A DNA stretch of 7,163 nt. It comes from JBKPHS01 sp046729975. GTDB lineage: Bacteria > Actinomycetota > Thermoleophilia > Solirubrobacterales > Thermoleophilaceae. Below the pieces are notes generated by a model. The model did no database searches. It was not told where the DNA came from and worked only from the letters and a program-made list of their open reading frames with translations. Positions 1 through 5,362 of this stretch are shown piece after piece. The stretch spans positions 1 through 7,163 of the forward strand of contig JBKPHS010000141.1 in the NCBI GenBank assembly GCA_046729975.1. Direction: 5' to 3'. A program made the translations under genes and the position numbers. Positions within the stretch are counted from its first letter, which is position 1. Every line of letters starts with the position of its first letter.

Positions 1-111
1 ACCGGCGACACCGTCGGGGACCCCTACAAGGACACCGCCGGCCCGGCCATCAACCCGATGATCAAGGTCGCCAATATCGTCGCGCTGCTCATCATCCCGT
101 TCCTTATCTAG
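1..111 (+). CDS. hppA: Membrane proton-translocating pyrophosphatase, C-terminal fragment
   Basis: Only the last 36 codons and the TAG stop are in the window; the 5' part lies upstream. The peptide begins TGDTVGDPYKDTAGPAINPM and ends in a hydrophobic helix (VANIVALLIIPFLI). The GDTVGDPxKDTAGPAxNPxIK segment is the very conserved final cytosolic loop of membrane-bound H+- or Na+-pumping inorganic pyrophosphatases, contributing Asp and Lys residues to the pyrophosphate/Mg site ahead of the last membrane helix. The enzyme hydrolyses PPi and pumps protons (or Na+) out of the cytoplasm. The residues that separate K+-dependent from K+-independent enzymes, and H+ from Na+ pumps, lie outside the window, so the subtype is undetermined. 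A hairpin follows directly, so it probably ends its own transcription unit. Confidence 0.95.
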   Translation, partial: TGDTVGDPYKDTAGPAINPMIKVANIVALLIIPFLI

Positions 112-177
112 TCATCGGTCTTCGGTCATCGGTCCTCAGTCCCTAACCCTGATGACTGAGGACCGATGACTGATTAC
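111..177 (+). repeat. Opposed heptanucleotide repeat array (palindromic)
   Basis: Five heptads tile without gaps from the last base of the hppA stop codon: GTCATCG (111), GTCTTCG (118), GTCATCG (125), GTCCTCA (132) and GTCCCTA (139). After a 4-nt centre (146-149) four complementary-sense heptads follow: TGATGAC (150), TGAGGAC (157), CGATGAC (164) and the degenerate TGATTAC (171). The consensus is GTCNTCR on one arm and YGANGAC on the other. This is regular 7-nt periodicity in non-coding DNA, and the two arms fold on each other. I do not recognise a named repeat family; its origin (slippage, or a dispersed intergenic element) cannot be decided from one copy. Confidence 0.8.
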
Positions 178-181
178 TTTT
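122..181 (+). terminator. Probable intrinsic terminator after hppA
   Basis: Bases 125-141 pair perfectly with 154-170 (17 bp). The stem extends through a G-T wobble (124/171) and two more pairs (123/172, 122/173), leaving a 12-nt loop at 142-153. The stem is followed by TTACTTTT (174-181), six T in eight. The hairpin begins only about ten bases after the hppA stop, as expected for a rho-independent terminator, although the T-run is interrupted. It is built from the heptad array and also overlaps the putative promoter of the next gene. Confidence 0.6.
152..180 (+). promoter_or_regulatory. Putative promoter of the APC-USP gene, near-leaderless
   Basis: ATGACT (152-157, four of six matches to TTGACA) and TACTTT (175-180, fits TAnnnT) are separated by 17 nt. 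The -10 hexamer ends only 6 nt before the ATG at 187, and there is no purine-rich Shine-Dalgarno, so the transcript would start at or within a base or two of the start codon. The -35-like element lies inside the 3' arm of the hairpin. This is read from consensus only, with no experimental evidence. Confidence 0.4.
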
Positions 182-186
182 CGTGA

Positions 187-2070
187 ATGGCTGAACGGCG
201 CCCCAAAGGACAGGGGCTGGAAAGAGTCCTAGGGACCGGGGCCCTGTTCTCCACCGCCTACGGCAACGTAGGCAGCTCGATCTACTACGCGCTCGGCCTC
301 GTCGCTGTCTTCGCGCTCGGGATGACGCCGGTCGTGTTCGTCATCTCGGGGTTGATCTTCGCCGCCACGGCGGCCACCTACGCCGAGGCCACCGTGATGT
401 ACCCGGAGGCGGGCGGCTCGGCGTCGTTCGCGCGGCACGCCTTCAACGAGTTCTGGTCCTTCTTCGCGGGCTGGGGCCAGATGCTCAACTACATCATCAC
501 CGTCTCGATCTCGGCCTTCTTCGTCCCGCACTACCTGGGCGTGTTCTGGGAGCCGCTGCGCTCCTCTCCGGCGGACATCATCGGAGGCATCGTAGTCGTC
601 GCGGCCCTCGGGGCCGTCAACGTGATCGGCGTCAGGGAGTCGGCCGGGCTGAACGTGTTCCTCGCGGTGGCCGACTTCTTCACGCAGGTCCTGCTGGTGA
701 TCGTCGGCTGCGTGCTGGTCCTCTCGCCGGAGACGCTGGTCGACAACGTCGACTTCGGGACCCACCCGACGGTCACGGACTTCCTGATCGCGATCCCGGT
801 CGGCATGGTCGCGTACACGGGCATCGAGACGATCTCGAACCTGGCCGAGGAGGCGCGCGACTACGCGAGGACGATCCCGCGCTCGATCGGCGCCGTCGTG
901 GTCGCGGTCGTGGCCATCTACTCCCTGCTGCCGTCGGTCGCGCTCTCGGCAATGCCGGTCAGGAACGGCGAGACGCTGCTCGCGCAGTCCGAGGACGAGG
1001 GCGGCTTCGCCGGCGATCCCATTCTCGGCGTCGTCCAGAACATCGACCTGGGAGGGCTACAGCGGCCGGCGGAGATCTATGTCGGCATCCTCGCCGCAAC
1101 CATCCTCTTCATCGCGACGAACGCCGGCCTGATCGGCGTCTCGCGGCTGACGTACTCGATGGGCCAGCATCGCCAGCTGCCCGAGAGGCTGCGCCAGCTA
1201 CACCCGAAGTTCCGAACCCCGTACATCGCGATCGGGGTCTTCGGACTCGTCGCCTGCTTGACGATCCTCCCGGGGCAGGCCGAGTTCCTGGGCACGGTCT
1301 ACGCGTTCGGCGCGATGCTGTCGTTCACGATCGCGCACGCGTCCGTGATAGCGCTGCGGATCAAGCTGCCCGACAGCGAGCGGCCGTACACGGCTCCCGG
1401 GTCGCTCGTGGTGCGCGGCGTCAACGTGCCCCTGTTCGCGGTCTTCGGAGGACTCGGCACGGGCATCGCGTTCATCGTGGTGAACGTGCTCAACCTCCGC
1501 ACGCTGGCCGCTGGAGGCGTCTGGCTCGCGATAGGGATCGCGACCTACGTGGCCTATCGCAGGCGCCAAGGCCTCTCGCTGACTCGGACGGCGAAGATCG
1601 TCCTGCCCAAGCCGGTCGTCGAGCACGAGGTGGAGTACGAGTCCATCGTCGTTGCGTTTGAGGACGACCACTACTCTCCGGGAGCGGTCTCAACCGCGGC
1701 CAAGCTTGCCGCGCGCCGCCGGCGCGGCATACATGTCGTCGTGACCATCACCGTTCCCTCTACCTCACCGATCGATGCCGACCTGCCCGAGCAGGAGGCC
1801 GCAGCCCAGGCGACCATCGACGCCGCCCGGGTGGTTGGCGGACGGCGCGTGACCGGCCACTGGGAGAAGGTGCGGCCCGGCGAAGCCGGCCGGAGGATCG
1901 TCGAGGAGGCCCGGGACATCAAAGCGAGGGCGATCGTGATGTCGGTGCCGCAGCGGCGCGCCGGGTCGTCCCTGTTCGGGCGCACGCTCGAGACCGTCCT
2001 GGCCGAGCGGCCCGCCCGCGTGATCATCGAGTCCGACCCGGGCCAGGAGACGGCGCGCGCAGCCGCGTGA
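187..2070 (+). CDS. APC-superfamily permease with C-terminal USP domain (candidate K+ transporter)
   Basis: 627 aa. Residues 1-460 are an APC-fold transporter with about twelve membrane helices (roughly 17-42, 45-66, 89-120, 130-147, 155-180, 197-219, 233-256, 298-318, 346-363, 366-390, 414-435, 440-456). Residues about 484-616 form a USP-like cytosolic domain (start YESIVVAFEDD; end ARVIIES) whose usual glycine-rich ATP loop is not conserved. TM1 carries AYGNVGSSIYYALG (24-37), close to the YGDIGTSPLY signature of KUP K+ transporters, with N27 where KUP has Asp. TM6 carries AYTGIETISN (209-218), typical of the unwound APC helix. An APC core plus a USP-like tail is the architecture of KimA K+/H+ symporters, and two RCK genes lie downstream, so K+ uptake is the favoured role. 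Amino-acid transport cannot be excluded. The ATG at 187 places TM1 normally; an upstream GTG (183) is out of frame. Probably monocistronic or leading the locus. Confidence 0.85.
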   Translation: MAERRPKGQGLERVLGTGALFSTAYGNVGSSIYYALGLVAVFALGMTPVVFVISGLIFAATAATYAEATVMYPEAGGSASFARHAFNEFWSFFAGWGQMLNYIITVSISAFFVPHYLGVFWEPLRSSPADIIGGIVVVAALGAVNVIGVRESAGLNVFLAVADFFTQVLLVIVGCVLVLSPETLVDNVDFGTHPTVTDFLIAIPVGMVAYTGIETISNLAEEARDYARTIPRSIGAVVVAVVAIYSLLPSVALSAMPVRNGETLLAQSEDEGGFAGDPILGVVQNIDLGGLQRPAEIYVGILAATILFIATNAGLIGVSRLTYSMGQHRQLPERLRQLHPKFRTPYIAIGVFGLVACLTILPGQAEFLGTVYAFGAMLSFTIAHASVIALRIKLPDSERPYTAPGSLVVRGVNVPLFAVFGGLGTGIAFIVVNVLNLRTLAAGGVWLAIGIATYVAYRRRQGLSLTRTAKIVLPKPVVEHEVEYESIVVAFEDDHYSPGAVSTAAKLAARRRRGIHVVVTITVPSTSPIDADLPEQEAAAQATIDAARVVGGRRVTGHWEKVRPGEAGRRIVEEARDIKARAIVMSVPQRRAGSSLFGRTLETVLAERPARVIIESDPGQETARAAA

Positions 2071-2087
2071 TGGCGGGCCGCCGGTTC

Positions 2088-2093
2088 TAAGAT
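2088..2093 (+). promoter_or_regulatory. Putative -10 element before the small membrane gene
   Basis: TAAGAT (2088-2093) fits TAnnnT and ends exactly 7 nt before the GTG start at 2101. The same spacing occurs before the gene at 4253. No convincing -35 or Shine-Dalgarno is visible. It sits in the 30-nt gap after the first permease and may restart transcription for the small gene and the second permease. Confidence 0.35.
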
Positions 2094-2100
2094 CACCGCC

Positions 2101-2301
2101 GTGCAGCGGGCGTACCGGCAATCGACGCGGGTGCTCAGCGCGGTCATGGTGGGGCTCGGCGTCGCCCTCGTGGTCGCGACACTGGCGCGGGGAGGCGGGC
2201 CGCTTGCGGTGGGCGTCGTAGCCGGAGTCGCCTTCGCCCTGCTCGGAGCGGGCCGGTTCTACCTGGCGAGCGACCGGCGGCCACCCGGCGGAGGCGCGTG
2301 A
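2101..2301 (+). CDS. Small two-helix membrane protein, function unknown
   Basis: 66 aa from GTG. This is the first possible start, because the only in-frame codon upstream that matters is the TGA of the preceding permease at 2068. Two hydrophobic helices are visible, about residues 10-28 and 34-56, joined by a short glycine-rich turn (ARGGGP). The second ends GAGRFYLA and is followed by a polar, proline/glycine-rich tail. There is no signal peptide cleavage motif and no catalytic residues. Its stop overlaps the start of the next permease by 4 nt (GTGA, 2298-2301), implying translational coupling and co-production. It could be an accessory subunit or membrane chaperone of that permease. I recall similar short proteins beside actinobacterial APC permeases, but cannot name a family. 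Base composition matches the neighbours, so it looks like a real gene. Confidence 0.7.
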   Translation: MQRAYRQSTRVLSAVMVGLGVALVVATLARGGGPLAVGVVAGVAFALLGAGRFYLASDRRPPGGGA

Positions 2302-4220
2302 GGTTCGTCCGCGGGCTGGGCGTCCCGGCCCTCTTCGCGATCGCCCTTACCGCCGTCGGGGCGTCGGTCTATTTCATCCTCGGGGTCGTCGCCGGCGATG
2401 CACTGGGGCTGACGCCCATCGTGTTCGTGGTCGTCGGAGTCTTCTTCGCGGTCACGATGATGACCTACGTGGAGGGCAACGCCCTCCACCCGGAGCGCGG
2501 CGGCGCGTCGACCTTCGCCCGCTACGCCTTCGACGAGCTGTGGAGCTTCATCGCGGGTTGGGCGATCCTCCTCGACTACCTGATCGTCCTCGCGATCTGC
2601 GCCTTCTCTGTTCCCCACTACCTCCAGGCCTACTGGGGAGAGGCCGGCGACTTCCCGTCCGAGCTCCTGATCGCGGGCGTCGTCCTCCTCTACGTGGCAT
2701 GGCGCAACGTCCTGGGCGTCGGTGTGGAGCGATTGCGCTGGGCGCTCAACGTGGGGCTCTTCAATCTCGGCGTCCTGCTCGCGGTAGTGGTGGCCGGCGC
2801 ATTCACGGTCTTCGACGTCGATGCAGTCACGGACACGATCGACCTCGGCACGACGCCTCAGTGGGACAACCTGCTGTTCGCGGCGGTGGTGGCGACCATC
2901 GCCCTCATCGGCATCGAGGCGGCGTCCGGTCTCGCGGCCGAGATCCGCGTCGAAGCGCGAGCGCTTCGGCGAGTGGTGGTACTCGGGGCGGCGATGGTGC
3001 TGGCGGTTTTCTTCGCGACGTCGGCAATCGCGCTGATGGCCGTCCCGGTCGAGAATGGGCGCACGGCCCTCGGCTCGACCTTCATCGAGGCGCCGATCCT
3101 CGGCGTCGTGTCGGCCTACGACCCCGCCTGGTTGAAGGACGCGATGCGCTACCTGGTTGGCGGGACGGCCGCGCTCGTGCTGCTGCAGGCGGCGAACGGA
3201 AACATGCTCGGCGTCTCGCGGCTCGGCTACTCGCTCGCGACCAACCGTCAGATCCCGAGCGCCGTCGGGAAACTGCATCCTCGGTACTCGACGCCATACA
3301 TCACGATCGCGATCTGCACCGGCCTGGCGTTCGGGCTCGTGCTGTCGTCGAGCATGGACTTCCTGGCCGGCCTGTTCGCCTTCGGCGCGATGCTCGCGTT
3401 CACGCTGGCCCACGTCTCGATCATCGTGCTGCGCTTCAGGGAGCCGGAGCTCGCTCGCGCGTTCCGCGTTCCGCTGTCCGTGAAGGTCGGGAAGGGCTCG
3501 ATCCCGATACCGGCCGCGTTTGGGGCGATCACTGCCTTTGCCGCCTGGATCAGCGTTATCGCGCTGCACGAGGGCGCTCGCCTTGCCGGCGGCCTGTGGA
3601 TGGTGTTCGGGATCGGCCTGTACGTGATCCACCGGCGCGTCCAAAGGAGACCGCTACGGAAGCGCTTCACGGTGCCGGCTCAGGCGCTCCAGGAGCCCCC
3701 AGACGTCCAGTACGGAAGCCTTCTCGTACCGGTCTTCGGCGGGCCGCTCGACGACGACATCGTCGGTACGGCGGGTCGCCTGGCCGCCGAGGAGGGCGAG
3801 GAGGGGGAGGGCGGGGCGGTGATCGAGGCCCTCTATGTCCACCTGGTACCGATGTCCCTCCCGATCGACGCCCGCCTCTCTGAGGACCAGGTCGCAGCCG
3901 CCCGCCGCGCGCTGGCGCGCGCCAAGGAGGTGGGCGAGGAATACGCGGGCGTCGAGGTCGCGACCGCCATGGTCCGCGCGCGTTCGCTCGGGGCGGGGAT
4001 CGTGGAGGAGGCGCGCAGGCGCGGCGTCGAGGCGATCGTCCTGGCCGCGGAGCCGCCGAGCAGGATCCGCGGCGGCGCCATCCTCGGCGGCCGCGGCGGC
4101 ACGCGCGAGCGGTTCGTCGACGAGATGACCAAGTACGTCGTGGAGAAGGCGCCGTCCCGGGTGATCCTGACGGCGGCGCCGGCCGGCGAAGAGGGCGAGC
4201 GGGAGGGCGTCGCACCCTAG
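2298..4220 (+). CDS. Second APC-USP permease paralogue with depolarised substrate-site helices
   Basis: 640 aa from GTG, which overlaps the previous stop; a GGAGG (2290-2294) lies close upstream and no better in-frame start precedes TM1. The protein aligns along its whole length with the permease at 187-2070. Examples are LTPIVFVVVGVFFAVTMMTY (38-57) against MTPVVFVISGLIFAATAATY, the shared SVPHYL/FVPHYL after TM3, GVSRLGYS against GVSRLTYS, and PIDARLSEDQ against PIDADLPEQE in the USP domain. About twelve TM helices are followed by a USP-like domain (about 472-627) with a glycine-rich loop (RGGAILGGRGG, 591-601) and an unusual acidic stretch EEGEEGEGG (498-506). In TM1 and TM6 many polar residues of the paralogue are replaced: Y25 to L17, N27 to A19, T211 to I204, N218 to G211. 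E207 and the last tyrosine-like position (F26) are only partly kept. It may carry a different substrate, or act as a partner or regulatory subunit. Only 32 nt separate it from the RCK gene downstream. Confidence 0.83.
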   Translation: MRFVRGLGVPALFAIALTAVGASVYFILGVVAGDALGLTPIVFVVVGVFFAVTMMTYVEGNALHPERGGASTFARYAFDELWSFIAGWAILLDYLIVLAICAFSVPHYLQAYWGEAGDFPSELLIAGVVLLYVAWRNVLGVGVERLRWALNVGLFNLGVLLAVVVAGAFTVFDVDAVTDTIDLGTTPQWDNLLFAAVVATIALIGIEAASGLAAEIRVEARALRRVVVLGAAMVLAVFFATSAIALMAVPVENGRTALGSTFIEAPILGVVSAYDPAWLKDAMRYLVGGTAALVLLQAANGNMLGVSRLGYSLATNRQIPSAVGKLHPRYSTPYITIAICTGLAFGLVLSSSMDFLAGLFAFGAMLAFTLAHVSIIVLRFREPELARAFRVPLSVKVGKGSIPIPAAFGAITAFAAWISVIALHEGARLAGGLWMVFGIGLYVIHRRVQRRPLRKRFTVPAQALQEPPDVQYGSLLVPVFGGPLDDDIVGTAGRLAAEEGEEGEGGAVIEALYVHLVPMSLPIDARLSEDQVAAARRALARAKEVGEEYAGVEVATAMVRARSLGAGIVEEARRRGVEAIVLAAEPPSRIRGGAILGGRGGTRERFVDEMTKYVVEKAPSRVILTAAPAGEEGEREGVAP

Positions 4221-4239
4221 TTCTCTCTCGCGGTCGGGA

Positions 4240-4245
4240 TAGAGT
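4240..4245 (+). promoter_or_regulatory. Putative -10 element before the first RCK gene
   Basis: TAGAGT (4240-4245) fits TAnnnT and ends 7 nt before the ATG at 4253, matching the arrangement before 2101. The alternative GTG start at 4244 lies inside this hexamer, which favours the ATG. There is no purine-rich Shine-Dalgarno and no clear -35. A leaderless mRNA starting at the ATG is the simplest reading. Confidence 0.4.
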
Positions 4246-4252
4246 GCCCTGC

Positions 4253-4681
4253 ATGTTCGTATTGATCGTGGGATGTGGCAGGGTCGGGTCCTCGATCGCC
4301 AAGACGATGCTCGGCGAGGGGAACGAGGTCTCGGTCCTCGACGAGGATCCCGAGTCGCTCGCCCTGCTCGAGAAGGGCCAGGACAAGAGCTGGGAGGACA
4401 TGGGCGGGATGTTCACCGTCGGCACGGCGCTCGAGATCGACGCCCTGCTGGAGGCCGGGATCGAGCGCGCCGACGCGTTCGTTGCCTCGACGGACGGCGA
4501 CAACACGAATCTCGTTATCGCCCAGATCGCAAAGCGGCGCTTCGAGATCCCGAAGGTCGTGGTGCGGGTGCTCGACCCGGCGCGCGCCCAGTGGTACGCG
4601 GAGCAGGGGCTCTCGACCGTCTGCCCGACCAAGGTCGCGATCGAAATGCTCGAGGAGGCCGTGAGAGGGGAGGCCGCCTAG
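4253..4681 (+). CDS. TrkA-like RCK_N-only K+ transport regulator (CeoB-type)
   Basis: 142 aa from the ATG at 4253; a GTG at 4244 would add three residues (MPC) that do not belong to the Rossmann strand. It is a single RCK_N/TrkA-N domain: VGCGRVG (6-12) is the dinucleotide-binding GxGxxG loop, D30 at the end of the second strand (VLDED) suggests NAD(H), and STDGDNTN (79-86) with the RVLDP strand-turn is typical of the actinobacterial CeoB type. RCK proteins form rings on the cytosolic face of K+ transporters and gate them by bound nucleotide. Usual CeoB-like proteins, about 220 aa, carry an RCK_C ligand-binding domain after the RCK_N domain. This one stops just after IEMLEEAV, so that domain is missing. 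The next gene starts at the adjacent base with its own GxGxxG, so this is not a frameshifted long gene. It probably pairs with the following RCK protein. Confidence 0.88.
   Translation: MFVLIVGCGRVGSSIAKTMLGEGNEVSVLDEDPESLALLEKGQDKSWEDMGGMFTVGTALEIDALLEAGIERADAFVASTDGDNTNLVIAQIAKRRFEIPKVVVRVLDPARAQWYAEQGLSTVCPTKVAIEMLEEAVRGEAA
4666..4673 (+). promoter_or_regulatory. Shine-Dalgarno for the second RCK gene
   Basis: AGGGGAGG at 4666-4673 lies 8 nt before the ATG at 4682, inside the end of the preceding gene. It is the best Shine-Dalgarno in the window and supports this ATG, which immediately follows the TAG of the first RCK gene. The contrast with the SD-less operon-head genes is notable. Confidence 0.55.
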
Positions 4682-5362
4682 ATGTACATCGTCGTGGTCG
4701 GGGCCGGAAAGGTCGGCTGGAACCTCGCGCGTGAGCTGATCTCGAAGGACAACGAGGTCACGCTTGTCGAGTCGGACCCCGCTCGCTACGCCACGGTCGA
4801 GGAGGAGCTCGAGCACGCGGTGCAGTACGGCGACGGCTCGGAGCTGTGGGTCCTCGAGCGCGCCGGCATCGGGCGGGCGGACATGGTGATCGCCGTCACG
4901 GGCGACGACGAGGACAACATCCTGATCTGTCAGGTCGCGCGCGAGAAGTACGGCGTCGAGCGGGTGATCGCCCGCTGCAACAACCCCCGGAACATGCAGC
5001 ACTTCGAGCTGCTGGGGGTCAAGCCGGCGGTGTCGGCGACCGACCTGATCCTCCGCCTGATCGAGCACGAGGTGCCGCGCTACGGGCTGCTCCACCTGCT
5101 CGACCTGCCGCAGGAGCGGCTCGAGATCATCGAGGTCGACGTGGCCGAGGGCTCCCCGGCGGCGGGCACGACGGTCAAGGACCTCGGGCTGCCAGACGGC
5201 TCGCTCGTGATCTCGATCCTGCGCCACGGCACGGGCTTCGTGCCGCTCGCCGACTCGGTCATGGAGGCGGGCGATGAGGTTCTGCTGGTGCTGGACACCG
5301 GCCTGGAGGAGAAGGTGACGGAGCGCTTCATCTCTCCGGCCGGCAGCCCGCAGGCCGCGTGA
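4682..5362 (+). CDS. TrkA-like K+ transport regulator, RCK_N plus RCK_C (CeoC-type)
   Basis: 226 aa, the usual length of single-module TrkA/KtrA proteins. RCK_N (about 1-120) has VGAGKVG (6-12), an acidic residue E30 after the second strand (VESDP) indicating NAD(H) binding, YGDGSE (49-54) and TGDDEDN (73-79). RCK_C (about 141-218) runs from the strand EIIEVDV through PAAGTTVKDLGLP to GDEVLLVLD; this domain commonly binds small ligands, including c-di-AMP in KtrA-type proteins. The role is cytosolic gating of a K+ transporter by nucleotide or ligand. No TrkH/KtrB membrane partner is present, and the adjacent APC permeases are the only candidates in view. It starts directly after the preceding stop and ends in a GTGA overlap with the flavoprotein gene. 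The linker PQERLE separates the two domains. Family assignment is firm; the physiological partner is inferred. Confidence 0.9.
   Translation: MYIVVVGAGKVGWNLARELISKDNEVTLVESDPARYATVEEELEHAVQYGDGSELWVLERAGIGRADMVIAVTGDDEDNILICQVAREKYGVERVIARCNNPRNMQHFELLGVKPAVSATDLILRLIEHEVPRYGLLHLLDLPQERLEIIEVDVAEGSPAAGTTVKDLGLPDGSLVISILRHGTGFVPLADSVMEAGDEVLLVLDTGLEEKVTERFISPAGSPQAA

Noticed and set aside
2259..3644. 461-codon open frame on the minus strand
   Set aside because: It lies wholly antisense to the second permease and small membrane gene. Its product is low-complexity Arg/Asp/His/Glu-rich with no recognisable domain, as expected from a GC-rich shadow frame.
2540..3883. 447-codon + strand frame inside the second permease
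   Set aside because: An alternative frame of a gene with clear full-length homology to its paralogue. The product is Arg/Gly-rich and has no membrane helices.
4244..4252. GTG start giving an MPC extension of the first RCK protein
   Set aside because: It lies inside the putative -10 hexamer, and the Rossmann first strand begins naturally at the ATG at 4253.
3667..4632. 321-codon minus-strand frame spanning the permease end and the RCK gene
   Set aside because: It crosses two well-supported genes and degenerates into Arg/Pro runs; it is a GC-skew artefact.
4253..5362. One double-RCK protein split by a frameshift
   Set aside because: The second gene has its own Shine-Dalgarno, ATG and complete GxGxxG start, and the first ends at a natural domain boundary. 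The two are adjacent genes.
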